In this document: positions 16,701 through 25,266 of the stretch, one piece after another
Numbering within the stretch: position 1 is the stretch's first letter
Layout of the letters: every line of letters starts with the position of its first letter
NCBI GenBank assembly: GCA_001898705.1
Contig: MKUU01000020.1
Coordinates: 1-64,000 of the forward strand
Direction of reading: 5' to 3'
Source: Caedibacter sp. 38-128
GTDB lineage: Bacteria > Pseudomonadota > Alphaproteobacteria > Caedimonadales > Caedimonadaceae
DNA: 64,000 nucleotides
Notes under the pieces: model-generated
What the model was told of the DNA's origin: nothing
The model's database searches: none
What the model saw: only the letters and a program-made list of their open reading frames with translations
Made by a program: the position numbers and the translations under genes

Positions 16701-17881
16701 CCCCATCTACTGACAGAACTGCGAGTACAAAGCTCCGAAAGAAAGCTTTTGGTAATACAGATCAAGCAGATGAAGATCTTCTTTTGCAATTCACTCCTTT
16801 AGCAACTCTTGGGAGTGGTGAATCTTTAAGCTATTACCTCTCATTCTTAAAGGGGAAAGACGATGAACTGAGAGATAAGATTGTGGCCTATGTTGGTCAT
16901 CGTTTATTAACAGGCCTCCTGAATATGCATAATTTAAATATTGCTCATCTTGATGTCAAACTTGATAATTTACTTCTGAGCTGGGATGGTGATGTTTGGG
17001 TGGGTGATATGGGATGTGCCCTTCGAAAGACAATTTTGTCAGGAGGAATTGGCGATTTTAGGAATTTTGACTTAGCACGTTTAACACATTTGCGCCATTT
17101 AAAGAAAAAGAAAAAAGGAGATCTTAATGCAACTTTCAATGGTCATGCATCAGATAACTTTGCTGCAGGTCTCGCCATTCTTCATTTGATTCTTGGGGAG
17201 CATCCGTTTCAAGAAGTGTTTGATCCGGTAATAGAAAAAAAGGCTAGCATTCCAAATTATATGCTTGATAAATGGAGCCAAGAAACCTATGAAACTACGC
17301 TTGAAAAGGCTTTTGATAAATTCGAAAATAATTATACTGGAATTTTCAAGGTGATTCGTGGATTAACTCTTACTGATCCTAAGGAGAGATGGTCAACTGA
17401 CAAAGCTCAAAAAGCACTTGAAGAACTTCTCCCTGAAGAAAGTGGTAAAAAGTTGTTCTCACAATTTGAAAAGAGGTGGCAACAAATAGCAAGTCAATCG
17501 CAACAGTTAGAAAATCACGAAGAAGGAAGTGATCTTTCTTCTAACTATACATATAAGAAAGAGGCTATCTATTATCACGACATCTTACAGGAAGAAAACC
17601 ATTCTAGTGAATTTTATGGAAAAGAGCTTTCTGTTTATGAGAAAATGCAAGAGGCCTATGAAGAGGAAACTAAGCGTAATGGGACGGCAAGTTCTTCAAC
17701 CGATGTATATGTTGACACTCTAGAGAAACCAGAGGGAGGAGAACCTACTACTTATACAATCATTCCAGATGAAGAAGATGGGGCTACTTATACAATCCCA
17801 GATGCTTTTAGAAGTTCCCCTCCTCCACGTCCTGCAAAGCAGAAGTCTAATACACCCGACGTATGGGTTTACCATCAATAG
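13733..17881 (+). CDS. Exported transmembrane receptor-like Ser/Thr protein kinase
   Basis: The 1,382 residues have several parts. An N-terminal signal peptide (about 1-21, ending QAAQA) is followed by a Ser-rich stretch. A second signal-like hydrophobic segment lies at ~337-356. A long domain of unknown fold (~357-765), a Pro/Thr-rich stalk (766-795) and a Gly/Ala-rich membrane segment (~804-829) come next. The kinase domain (~925-1230) has the Gly loop GGGNFGQV at 931-938, VAVK with Lys953, HLDVKLDN at 1072-1079 (catalytic Asp1074, Asn1079) and a DMG in place of DFG at 1092-1094. The key residues are present, so activity is plausible. The tail (~1235-1382) carries paired TYTI motifs and a proline-rich PPPRPAK. 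Layout resembles eukaryotic receptor kinases and bacterial PknB-type proteins, but the ectodomain matches nothing I know. An effector role is inferred. Confidence 0.85.
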   Translation: MQSIKVLALLILIGSFQAAQATYSTSQESSSESSLVVKSDSSSKESSSFFSRAKQLFSWIPFFRTSSSQEKAGWWDISEKSDKEWKQLVNHVVQESAKHTESLIEDLDTLATEYYEQYYSSEGRIKDDKFLIEKFVHEEDVQPIKSFNGDMIITTPDGPVAIKNKDLISKSDTSLIQIIVPNKPYKFLVIKTRNGYQIKKHEHTELAKLLHNLAENVKSYLKGQGSHYLKTYKDQLNDFYGQVKKEKLDEHFFDGGFFEDGFLLNDSLTQISTLDRKPAILKKHIRNLYRELDGGEFSESSRKTLRSLKIEDDQFDRIFSGLSHRSSSWFSNETLGKVLLFTIISNGMIMTVDAARPPLLNSFCSTYEFNYGTCESAFSAPIGFGTEIATLKSNSFFQDIITYKILQLNRASSIVDTRINLSSMSPDYYGELITARTGSFSGGNFTSNMYFLSAPHLGMQDAPRPLSNPSQYDRIAFNMTSTNDASRQIMNSYVRTGPMEPSYYGQIPDSERMILAITDANQTWPFIYGVIVDRPFGGTPTIVRDGIITASVKAVYPGSLSVTPVNNVNPSSPLPVESVENLVSNRFYSGDVAGTDGLNRRPIAQYFEDIGFSTSSSFLAAKNCLESPGVSPLACSYEFAQNPGFSTSLYVYAIQPNSLVTLSRNLLQGTNYTEGTYQAGSGNVLETLMSYTWNPSLGTATRTNSTLPIPFSTLRGTLPLNQIEKIWIYNPDPTNTELGYVVRTTQNSSGTSTSYYVVPGEGITTFPPTPTPTPSSPTPTPTGPTPTPSEPTSSSSGLSETAKIGIGVGAGVGGAALLTAIGVGVGCGVLKHKSNKAKLNDLEEGNSDIPLGPMIRGSTVTRENFAPTGKGIVSGISVTGTLNKNQYVLFFTVTEEQFDEIVKETGLKMQFTPEEKELKPGEKPKMDLILGGGNFGQVRIAKDVQTGRFVAVKIISGNKKVVDSRREGDMQYHLRDASHVLPLDDYLYYSPSTDRTASTKLRKKAFGNTDQADEDLLLQFTPLATLGSGESLSYYLSFLKGKDDELRDKIVAYVGHRLLTGLLNMHNLNIAHLDVKLDNLLLSWDGDVWVGDMGCALRKTILSGGIGDFRNFDLARLTHLRHLKKKKKGDLNATFNGHASDNFAAGLAILHLILGEHPFQEVFDPVIEKKASIPNYMLDKWSQETYETTLEKAFDKFENNYTGIFKVIRGLTLTDPKERWSTDKAQKALEELLPEESGKKLFSQFEKRWQQIASQSQQLENHEEGSDLSSNYTYKKEAIYYHDILQEENHSSEFYGKELSVYEKMQEAYEEETKRNGTASSSTDVYVDTLEKPEGGEPTTYTIIPDEEDGATYTIPDAFRSSPPPRPAKQKSNTPDVWVYHQ

Positions 17882-18490
17882 GCAAGATCATGGCGAGAGT
17901 TACATTCTGTAGCTCTCGCTAAGTCTGTTCCTCATCTTGGGTGCTTTAAATAAAAAAAATTCTCTTAAGGGTATTAAGGTTTAATTTGGAAGGTTCTCCA
18001 ACATCCGCAGACATGCTAGCAGAAAGTAGCTAAAATTGGGGAAAGAGCTTAAACACGATATATGTGCTTGTGGATTTGACAATAACCCACTTCCTTATCT
18101 AGTAGATATGTCAACCTTAAGAAGTTGTAATCTCAGTAAATAAGATGAGCCCTTCTACTTTACATTTATCTCTTTTAAAACACCCTCATCACTTCAAATC
18201 CCTTAATTACTGTGTAAGCTGAGGTTAAAGGCTAAAACCTCCAATGATCAGCTTCAATTTTAACAGAGTAATAAGGTCGCGTGAATTACATTTACTGGTC
18301 CTCGCTATTTTGGTCTTTAAGTTTAAGATATGTTTCTTGCTCCCCCCTCTTCTACTTCTTCAATAAAGGAAGGTGGGGGAAATATAATTAACTCTTTACT
18401 ATATGTTCTTTAAATTATTGTAGCCTGTTAGCTTTTTCTTAATTTTCAAAGTTTATCCTAATTAAATTAAAATAAAAAAATTATAAAAAA
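17882..18490. other. Non-coding stretch with hairpins and a possible gene remnant
   Basis: No intact gene is seen. There is an 11-bp hairpin directly after the kinase stop (17893-17919), and a C-rich/G-rich hairpin (18342-18352 with 18369-18379). Between about 18033 and 18141 a short frame includes the string LPYLVDMSTL, faintly like nucleotidyltransferase sequences. It is bounded by stops and lacks a start, so at most it is a fragment. Confidence 0.4.
17893..17919. repeat. Hairpin after the kinase gene
   Basis: GCGAGAGTTAC (17893-17903) pairs with GTAGCTCTCGC (17909-17919) over 11 bp including one G-T pair, with a 5-base loop, 12 bases after the kinase stop. It lacks a T-run, so it may protect the mRNA 3' end rather than terminate on its own. 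Confidence 0.55.
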
Positions 18491-19408
18491 ATGATAAGCA
18501 TAGAGGTTCGGCGATTATTCAAATTAGCAATGATTTATTTTCTTTTCATTCCCTCTTTAAACTGTTGCGCTTCTGATGCACCTGGTAAGGAAGAAGAATC
18601 GAAAAGGATTATTCCTAAAATAATAACAGAAGAAGAATGGGAAATGATGATACCTAAAAAAGCATTTCCTTCGCCTGACAATGAAATAAAAAAAAGTACT
18701 TTAAAAGAATTAATGCTTTCTCTTCAAGATGGCCTTCTAGAACTTCACCAAACACCGCGTGGTATAATTGAAGATTTTTCTTTCGCAACGAGAACTTTCC
18801 GAAAAGTTCCTCAACTTCATTTAATCTTTGAGCATGAAGATTTTAATTGGCTTGCATCAAATGGCCAAGATAATCAAGCCCCTCATTTGTATAGAGCTGG
18901 AGTTGAATGCTTAGAATATGTTTATGGTCAGCAATTAACGTTCTCTTATTTGGAATATAATTATCATTCCCTGGGGGGCATGATGCTTTATTTTTATGGT
19001 ATAGGTATTCAAGGAGACAATAATATAAATTTTAAATTTAATGAGATAGAGTGTCTTTTCGCATATACTTATAAAGAAGTTTTTTCCTATATGGATTTGG
19101 CCTTTAGAAATAAGAGAATATCCGATGCATCAAAGATAACGGATATTCAGAAAGCAATGTGTCTTCGTCAAGTTCCTGTCATTGTTGCCTTATTTTTATC
19201 TGAAAATATCAAAAAGAATGATTGTAAAATATTAATTCTTTATGATTTTGATAATGAAACTCAATTATTTAAGGCTAAAGATCTGCAGTCAACGAAAGTG
19301 AAAGTTCCATATATGGCAATTCAATTATTTGCTCTTGAAGCTTGGATTGGGTATAATTCCATGTTGATTACATCTTCACAAAATCTAAGATCGATAAATC
19401 TTATTTGA
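18491..19408 (+). CDS. Exported hypothetical protein
   Basis: The 305 residues begin with a basic stretch and a hydrophobic segment (LAMIYFLFIPSLNCCAS) that looks like a signal peptide, possibly with a lipobox cysteine. The mature part is rich in aromatic residues and has no motif I recognise. No clear ribosome binding site precedes the ATG at 18491; a start at 18524 would still leave a short signal peptide. It lies between the exported kinase and a peptidase gene on the same strand. Confidence 0.55.
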   Translation: MISIEVRRLFKLAMIYFLFIPSLNCCASDAPGKEEESKRIIPKIITEEEWEMMIPKKAFPSPDNEIKKSTLKELMLSLQDGLLELHQTPRGIIEDFSFATRTFRKVPQLHLIFEHEDFNWLASNGQDNQAPHLYRAGVECLEYVYGQQLTFSYLEYNYHSLGGMMLYFYGIGIQGDNNINFKFNEIECLFAYTYKEVFSYMDLAFRNKRISDASKITDIQKAMCLRQVPVIVALFLSENIKKNDCKILILYDFDNETQLFKAKDLQSTKVKVPYMAIQLFALEAWIGYNSMLITSSQNLRSINLI

Positions 19409-19463
19409 TCTCTTCTTACTTTCAAATTAAGCTTGCCTTTTAATCATCAATAAAAGGCTTTAT

Positions 19464-20411
19464 ATGAAAAGTTTGTTTTCCCCGCTTGAACCTTATAATT
19501 CAGGTATGTTTCAAGTTGATGAGATTCACACAATATACTGGGAGCAATCAGGAAATCCTCAAGGCGTTCCTGTGGTTTTTTTGCATGGCGGGCCAGGCTA
19601 TGGATCTTCTCCTACAAGCCGGCAATTTTTTGACTCTGCCCATTACAGAATCGTTGTTTTTGATCAAAGAGGGGCAGGAAGATCTCAACCTCTTGGAGAG
19701 ATGAAAAACAATACCACCCCTCTTCTCATTGAAGATATGGAGAAGTTAAGATCCCTTTTAGGTATCGATAAATGGATATTATTTGGTGGGTCTTGGGGCA
19801 GCACGTTGGCTATTGCATATGCCGAACACCACCCCAATAGGTGTATTGGGTTGATTTTAAGGGGAATTTTCTTATGTCGTCCTTCAGAAATTGAGTGGTT
19901 TTTCAATGGCATGAAGAACATTTTCCCGGAAATATGGAATCGGTTTGCAAATTATATTCCTCTCGCGGAAAGAGACAATTTATTAGCGGCTTATAGCAAG
20001 CGTAATCTTGATACAAATCCCGAAGTATACTTACCAGCCTGTAAAGAATATTTCCGGTATGAGTTAAGTCAATCGATGCTTGATCCAGCGCCTGAGCAGG
20101 TGGAAGAAATTTGCAAAGATGAAATGGCTACGATCGGTCTTGCACGCGCTGAGGTTCATTATTTTTCAAATAATATTTTCCTCGAAGATAACCAACTTTT
20201 GAGAGATATTCATAAAATTCGTCATTTGCCATGCATCATTGTCCATGGTCGTTATGATGTCGTTTGTCCCGTTATTACGGCATTTGACCTTGTCAAAGAA
20301 TGGCCTGAAGCTGAATTTCATCTTATTCAACTCGGAGGACATTCGGCCTTAGATCCAGGAATTTTAAATGCCTTAATGGGGGCAACGGAAAAAGCAAAAA
20401 ATTGGAAATAA
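19464..20411 (+). CDS. pip: Proline iminopeptidase (S33 family)
   Basis: The 315 residues form an alpha/beta-hydrolase that removes N-terminal proline from peptides in the cytoplasm. Diagnostic features are the oxyanion motif HGGPGYGSS near residue 34, the nucleophile elbow GGSWGST with Ser110, an acid residue in GRYDVVCPV and the catalytic His in LGGHSAL near the C-terminus. Length and order match the family. In an intracellular bacterium it would help recycle imported peptides. It is a single gene with its own spacing on both sides. Confidence 0.9.
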   Translation: MKSLFSPLEPYNSGMFQVDEIHTIYWEQSGNPQGVPVVFLHGGPGYGSSPTSRQFFDSAHYRIVVFDQRGAGRSQPLGEMKNNTTPLLIEDMEKLRSLLGIDKWILFGGSWGSTLAIAYAEHHPNRCIGLILRGIFLCRPSEIEWFFNGMKNIFPEIWNRFANYIPLAERDNLLAAYSKRNLDTNPEVYLPACKEYFRYELSQSMLDPAPEQVEEICKDEMATIGLARAEVHYFSNNIFLEDNQLLRDIHKIRHLPCIIVHGRYDVVCPVITAFDLVKEWPEAEFHLIQLGGHSALDPGILNALMGATEKAKNWK

Positions 20412-20469
20412 GTAATTGATTAATAATGTTTAAATTTTGATGTTTTTCCTTAAATTTGAGGGAAAAAAC

Positions 20470-20498
20470 TTGCAAAAAGACATCTTTTTTGGTATAGT
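20470..20498 (+). promoter_or_regulatory. Candidate sigma-70 promoter for the dipeptidase gene
   Basis: TTGCAA (20470-20475), a 17-base spacer and TATAGT (20493-20498) form a near-consensus promoter, with the start codon about 120 bases downstream. A weak hairpin just upstream (near 20444-20467) may end the iminopeptidase transcript. Confidence 0.5.
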
Positions 20499-20620
20499 AA
20501 AAAGGTAGAGTAATAAAAGAATTTAAGAGAAACTTTTCTTAGCAAGCCTCCCTAAAAAAATTTTATATTCTTTCATTGCAAGCCACATATTATTGTTAAA
20601 GAAAGGTATATTTTGTTGAG

Positions 20621-21313
20621 ATGACTTTAGATGAAACTTTGCCTGAAGGTTTCGCATATCTTGATGCGATAGACCCTAGTATTCAGGTTTCACTGAGATA
20701 CTGCAGTCATAACAATTTTATTGGGAAACCAATTGAAGGTTATCGCTCTGAACGTGTTATTATGACTGAAAACGCGGCACAAGCTTTGTGTAAGGCGCAA
20801 ACAATGTTTAAGAAAGATGGTTATTCGATTGTTGTTTACGATAGTTATCGACCTCAAACAGCAGTTAATCATTTTTCTCGTTGGAGCCAAGATGTTTGTG
20901 ATCAAAAAATGAAGGCTCACTTCTATCCACGTGTTGATAAAGCAAAAGTTTTTGAGTTGGGGTATATTTCCAAGAAATCAGGACATTCACGTGGAAGCAC
21001 CGTGGACTTAAGCCTCATCCATGAAAGTGTGCGTCTTAATGAAATAACACCGACTTCTCGAGTTTTAAATGATAGCTTTGAGATTCTCTTTTTAGATGAT
21101 GGAACGCTCGATATGGGGTCTTCATTTGATTTATTTGATGAGGCCTCTCATTATCAAAATAACCTTATAAACGATGAGCATTTTAGGAGGAGAACATATC
21201 TTAAAGAAGTCATGGGAGCCTGTGGATTCAAAGCTTATGCAAAAGAATGGTGGCATTTTACCTTAGAAGATGAGCCTTTTCCGGATACCTATTTTGATTT
21301 TCCCGTCGAATAG
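20621..21313 (+). CDS. D-alanyl-D-alanine dipeptidase (VanX/DdpX family)
   Basis: The 230 residues match VanX-type zinc dipeptidases that split D-Ala-D-Ala. The zinc-binding motif SGHSRGSTVDLS lies near residue 125 and the second motif EWWHF near residue 208, with the usual substrate region YDSYRPQ near 70. No signal peptide is seen, so it is probably cytoplasmic, fitting murein-dipeptide recycling rather than vancomycin resistance; no van regulators or ligase are nearby. The ATG at 20621 has only a weak binding site. Confidence 0.88.
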   Translation: MTLDETLPEGFAYLDAIDPSIQVSLRYCSHNNFIGKPIEGYRSERVIMTENAAQALCKAQTMFKKDGYSIVVYDSYRPQTAVNHFSRWSQDVCDQKMKAHFYPRVDKAKVFELGYISKKSGHSRGSTVDLSLIHESVRLNEITPTSRVLNDSFEILFLDDGTLDMGSSFDLFDEASHYQNNLINDEHFRRRTYLKEVMGACGFKAYAKEWWHFTLEDEPFPDTYFDFPVE

Positions 21314-21458
21314 TTTCAGATAGGCTCCTTTCAGCGTTAGCAATATATGATAGAATATAAAAATTCTTTTTATTTGCTAAAGAAAATTTCCTATTTTTCT
21401 ATTTATTCTTTAATTAGAACACGTTACTCTTGCTTGTGTGAATGGAGGAGTTGAAGGG

Positions 21459-22703
21459 ATGCAGAAAGTTCAACGACATGTTTTTATTGACTATTTGAGA
21501 GGCTTTCTAGTTGCGCTTGTGGTTTTAGACCATGCGTGCCATGCTTATACAGAATACTATTCTAAGTTCTGGTTTTTTCCAGATTTTGAGCACAATATTT
21601 TCTTTGATATTTTTCATTTGCACAACGACAGCTTTATGATGCCTTCGCTCTTCTTTCTAGCGGGGCTTTTTATCTTGCCTTCCCTGCAACGAAGAGGTTA
21701 TTTGAGTTTTGCAAAAGAGCGTTTTTTGCGCCTTGTAATTCCCTATGTCGTCGGACTTCCTCTCATTAGTCCCCTTCTTTCTTATCCACGTTATGTTCTA
21801 AATGAAAATCCCAGTATTGGCTACTGGCAATATGTTACAGAAGTGTGGGTTCATCGTTTACAAGCAGGGCCATTCTGGTTTTTATATTACCTTGTACTCT
21901 TAAGTACAATTGCCGTTGTTTTATATGCTGTAGTTCCTAAGATCTTTACGCTTTTTGGAAGATTTGCTGAATGGCTTATTGCAAGACCACTTCGAGGATT
22001 TGCTGTTTTTTGTCTTATCAGTTCCTTTATTTTAAGCATCAGTGATCTTATTTGGGGGGCTCCTTGGTGGATTGGTTGGTCGGCTGATTATAAGTTTTTT
22101 TATGTTCGTGGCTCTCGTTTTATTCTTAAGGCTTTTTATTTCTTTCTTGGCGCAGGCTTTTCACAAATTGCTATTCTTGATAACGAAGCTTTCTGGGAAA
22201 AACTTAGCAATAATTGGCAAAAGTGGACTCTCTTTACCCTTGGAGTTGCTGCTTGTTATATGGGCTACACGCTAGGATTCTTTGATGAAGGCGTCTATAG
22301 TGATTACATCCGATACTATATTGCTGAACAGAGAACTTATAATGCCCACTGGACTGAAATTTTACATGGTTTTTGGCCGGTTTTCTTTGACCATGCACCT
22401 AAAGTTTTGCTTCGCACAACGTTGTTAGGGATCTTTATCTGTTCTCAGCTTGTCACCTATTCAGCTATTTTTTATCACTTTTTGAGTAAAGGAAGCCATC
22501 AATGGGCCTCACTGGCCACAGCAGCTTACGGAATTTACATTATTCATGAACCTTTTGTTGTCTGGTCGCATTGGTTCTTTTATGGGGGGCAAGCTCCGCT
22601 TATCATCCGCTTTATTGTATCTGGTTTCGGGGCGCTTTTCATTTCATGGTTGATTGTAAACAAGATTCTTTTGCGCCTTCCAGGCTTAAAACGTATTTTA
22701 TAG
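21459..22703 (+). CDS. Membrane acyltransferase family 3 protein (copy 1)
   Basis: The predicted 414 residues are a polytopic membrane protein with about ten hydrophobic helices. The opening FIDYLRGFLVALVVLDHACH is typical of acyltransferase-3 (PF01757) proteins, which move acyl groups onto envelope glycans or lipids. The ATG at 21459 is preferred over an in-frame GTG at 21438 because GGAGGAG lies between them. The acceptor cannot be told from the sequence; OpgC-like glucan modification is one possibility. A homologous gene follows 19 bases later. Confidence 0.85.
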   Translation: MQKVQRHVFIDYLRGFLVALVVLDHACHAYTEYYSKFWFFPDFEHNIFFDIFHLHNDSFMMPSLFFLAGLFILPSLQRRGYLSFAKERFLRLVIPYVVGLPLISPLLSYPRYVLNENPSIGYWQYVTEVWVHRLQAGPFWFLYYLVLLSTIAVVLYAVVPKIFTLFGRFAEWLIARPLRGFAVFCLISSFILSISDLIWGAPWWIGWSADYKFFYVRGSRFILKAFYFFLGAGFSQIAILDNEAFWEKLSNNWQKWTLFTLGVAACYMGYTLGFFDEGVYSDYIRYYIAEQRTYNAHWTEILHGFWPVFFDHAPKVLLRTTLLGIFICSQLVTYSAIFYHFLSKGSHQWASLATAAYGIYIIHEPFVVWSHWFFYGGQAPLIIRFIVSGFGALFISWLIVNKILLRLPGLKRIL

Positions 22704-22722
22704 CAAGTGGAGTGAAAGCCTG

Positions 22723-23970
22723 ATGCAAGAACAACGTTACATCTTCATTGATTATCTTAGAGGGTTTATCTTTGCACTTATGGCGATTGACCATTCTTTG
22801 CATGCTTATGCGCAAAACTGGGGACAATTTTGGTTCATCCAAGATCACGATCGTAGTGAGATCTGGGATGCTTTCTATCTTTTTGATCAAAGCATCATTA
22901 TGCCAATCCTTTTCTTTATTACAGGACTTTGGGTATTGCCTTCTCTTAAAAAACATGGATTTCAGGCGTATTTTCGTCGACGTTTTATAAAATTAGGAAT
23001 TCCTTTTATACTTTGTATTCCCTTTATTGTGCCTTTACTGACGTATCCTCGTTATACTCTTACTGTGGACCATGACATTGGTTATTTTGATTATTGGTTT
23101 AATATTTTTTTAAGTGGAAAAAAGCTTCAAGCAGGCCCTTTATGGGTGATGTATGGTATGTTTTTGTATAGCATGATTTTAGTTGGGCTGAATGCACTCC
23201 CTAGTTTTATGAATAAGTGGGGCAATTTTGTTCGCCTGCTCGTTAATCGGCCTCAGATTGGGTTTATATGCCTCCTTTTACTCAGCGCACTTATTCTGGG
23301 GATGAGTGACCTTACTTGGGGAGCTCCCTGGTGGATTGGTTGGGGTGTCTTTTATCTTCAAGGGGCACGATTCTTGCTCTATTTCTTATACTTTATGCTT
23401 GGGGCAGGTTTCAGTCAGTCTGGACTTTTAGAAGATCGTTTTCTTTGGAAACGAGTTTCTGATCGATTTCCATGGTGGGCAGGTATGATGGGGCTGTCTG
23501 CTTTAGCGTATGTAGGGTATTCTCTTATCTTTATGTATGAAGGAGCTTATAGTGATGTAATTCGGCATACCTTTCATGAATTCTTTGCACTGGGAGGGAC
23601 TTGGAGTGAAATACCTGAATTTTTAAATCAACAAGGTTGGCAATTAATTGGAAATCATGCTCCTCGTATTTTAATTCGAACAACTTTGCATGGGATTTTA
23701 TGTTTTTTCCAAGTTTTAACTTTGTTAGCTGTTTTTTATCGTTATTTTAATAAAGAATATCCTCTTTGGAGCTCACTTGCTCGGAGCTGCTATGGCATCT
23801 TTTTAACTCATGAAGCTATGGTTATTTGGCTTCAATATCTTTTAATTGGTGTTGAGCTTCCTCAGATCTTAAAAATCGCTATTATTGCTTGTCTTGGTTT
23901 TGGAGGATCTTGGCTCTTAACCGAAAAATGGTTGCTCAGAGTGCCAAGTTTAAAAAAAGTTATTGGTTAA
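22723..23970 (+). CDS. Membrane acyltransferase family 3 protein (copy 2)
   Basis: The 415 residues are collinear with the gene just upstream: YIFIDYLRGFIFALMAIDHS at the N-terminus, shared LTYPRY and shared SDL(I/T)WGAPWWIGW in mid-protein. The two are diverged tandem duplicates, probably one operon. The catalytic-type His in AIDHSLHAY is kept. The stop overlaps that of the convergent hydrolase gene in a TTAA. Two copies suggest two acceptors or two acyl donors, but that is inference. Confidence 0.85.
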   Translation: MQEQRYIFIDYLRGFIFALMAIDHSLHAYAQNWGQFWFIQDHDRSEIWDAFYLFDQSIIMPILFFITGLWVLPSLKKHGFQAYFRRRFIKLGIPFILCIPFIVPLLTYPRYTLTVDHDIGYFDYWFNIFLSGKKLQAGPLWVMYGMFLYSMILVGLNALPSFMNKWGNFVRLLVNRPQIGFICLLLLSALILGMSDLTWGAPWWIGWGVFYLQGARFLLYFLYFMLGAGFSQSGLLEDRFLWKRVSDRFPWWAGMMGLSALAYVGYSLIFMYEGAYSDVIRHTFHEFFALGGTWSEIPEFLNQQGWQLIGNHAPRILIRTTLHGILCFFQVLTLLAVFYRYFNKEYPLWSSLARSCYGIFLTHEAMVIWLQYLLIGVELPQILKIAIIACLGFGGSWLLTEKWLLRVPSLKKVIG

Positions 23971-24797
23971 AGAAGAGAGATTTTCATTCCTTGACGTGCC
24001 ATAAAGCATTGTGCCCATAGTTTTTGTGCTTCTTCTTCAATTTTTAATAAGATGTCATCCGTATGGCTTGGATCATGATGATAGAGTGCAAGCCTTTTAG
24101 TACCAGCTTTTTGAGCGAGCCTCAAGCCTTCTGTCCAGGTTGAATGCCCCCACCCATATTTTTTGGAAAATTCTTCTTCTGTATACATTGCGTCATAAAT
24201 GACCAAATCTGTATCATGCATGAGCTTTAACACATTAGGGTCATCATGACCTGGGACATGTTCTGTATCACTAATATAAGCAACGGAAGGGCCTTCTGGG
24301 CAGTGTAACCGGTATCCAGATCCGCCACCGGGATGATTAAGAGGGGCGATATCCAGACGATAATCTTGAAAAAATGTTAGGCTTTCTCTTGGAGGACAAT
24401 CAATATACTTAATATGGGCTGGGATCTGACTCAGGTTTACAGGAAAGAGAGGATCTTTAAAAACATAGTTCTCTAAAAATTTTTTTAGCCCTCCTTTTTC
24501 ATAACAATGAGCCGAAAGGAGTGTAAGTTGAAAATTGGGATTCCAAATGGGCGCAAAAAATGGGAGACCGATGATATGATCAAAATGCATATGTGAAAGA
24601 ATAAGGGTGGCTTGATTTATGCCTGTTTCCTTCATCTTTTCGCCCAAATCTCTAAGGCCAGACCCTGCGTCAAAGATAAAGATATTTTTTTTATGGGTGA
24701 CGCTTACACAACTTGTGTGCCCACCAAAATCATTGTACAACGATGAACTAACAGGAATGGATCCGCGTACTCCCCAAAATTCTACACTCGTGTTCAT
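23967..24797 (-). CDS. Metallo-beta-lactamase-fold hydrolase
   Basis: The 276 residues start MNTSVEFWGVRGSIPV, as in a widespread group of MBL-fold phosphodiesterase-like proteins. Metal ligands are visible in SHMHFDH (near residue 90), PLNHPGG, the Asp of YISDTEH and the final YHHDPSHTDD. The substrate is unknown; relatives act on cyclic nucleotides or phosphonate-derived esters. It is divergent from a response-regulator gene 74 bases away, and such pairs are often linked to signalling. Confidence 0.82.
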   Translation of the reverse strand: MNTSVEFWGVRGSIPVSSSLYNDFGGHTSCVSVTHKKNIFIFDAGSGLRDLGEKMKETGINQATLILSHMHFDHIIGLPFFAPIWNPNFQLTLLSAHCYEKGGLKKFLENYVFKDPLFPVNLSQIPAHIKYIDCPPRESLTFFQDYRLDIAPLNHPGGGSGYRLHCPEGPSVAYISDTEHVPGHDDPNVLKLMHDTDLVIYDAMYTEEEFSKKYGWGHSTWTEGLRLAQKAGTKRLALYHHDPSHTDDILLKIEEEAQKLWAQCFMARQGMKISLL

Positions 24798-24871
24798 ATT
24801 CGTCTTTTTTCTATCAAATTTATGTTTTATGCTACACTTTTTTAGGAAAATAAAAAAGAAGGCACATAAGA

Positions 24872-25243
24872 ATGCATAAAATATTGATGGTAGATGATGA
24901 ACCAGATCTTGATATCCTCATTCAACAAGGGTTCCGCAAGGAAATTAGAGAGGGAATTTATAGCTTTATTTTTGCACGGCATGGTGCTGCAGCGTTAGAA
25001 CTCATGGAACAGAATCCTGATATTGAACTTGTCCTGACAGACCTGAATATGCCTGAGATGAATGGGCTTGAGCTACTTGGTCGTCTTAAACGCCAGTATT
25101 CAGAATTAAAAGTATTAATCTTGTCGGCCTATGGCGATGAAGAAAGTCGATCAGTTGCTCTTTCATCCGGCGCCGTGGATTTTTTAACAAAACCTATTGT
25201 ATTCTCTGAGCTGCAGGCAAAATTAAAAGCTTTGCTTTCATAG
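24872..25243 (+). CDS. Single-domain response regulator (CheY-like receiver)
   Basis: The 123 residues form just a receiver domain. The acidic pocket is in MVDDEPD, the phosphoacceptor Asp is in VLTDLNMPEMNG (near residue 56), and the conserved Ser and Lys are in LILSAYG and FLTKP. No output domain is present, so it probably acts through protein contacts or a phosphorelay. No histidine kinase lies in the window. The divergent MBL hydrolase may share its promoter region. Confidence 0.9.
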   Translation: MHKILMVDDEPDLDILIQQGFRKEIREGIYSFIFARHGAAALELMEQNPDIELVLTDLNMPEMNGLELLGRLKRQYSELKVLILSAYGDEESRSVALSSGAVDFLTKPIVFSELQAKLKALLS

Positions 25244-25266
25244 GCGTGAACAAGATTAAATAATGC

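Noticed and set aside
18033-18141. Nucleotidyltransferase-like fragment
   Set aside because: Only about 35 codons between stops, no start or binding site, and the resemblance rests on a short string (LPYLVDMSTL); too weak to list as a pseudogene.
20621-21313. Vancomycin-resistance cluster
   Set aside because: Only the VanX-type dipeptidase is present; no D-Ala-D-Lac ligase, VanH or VanRS is nearby, so murein recycling is the simpler reading.
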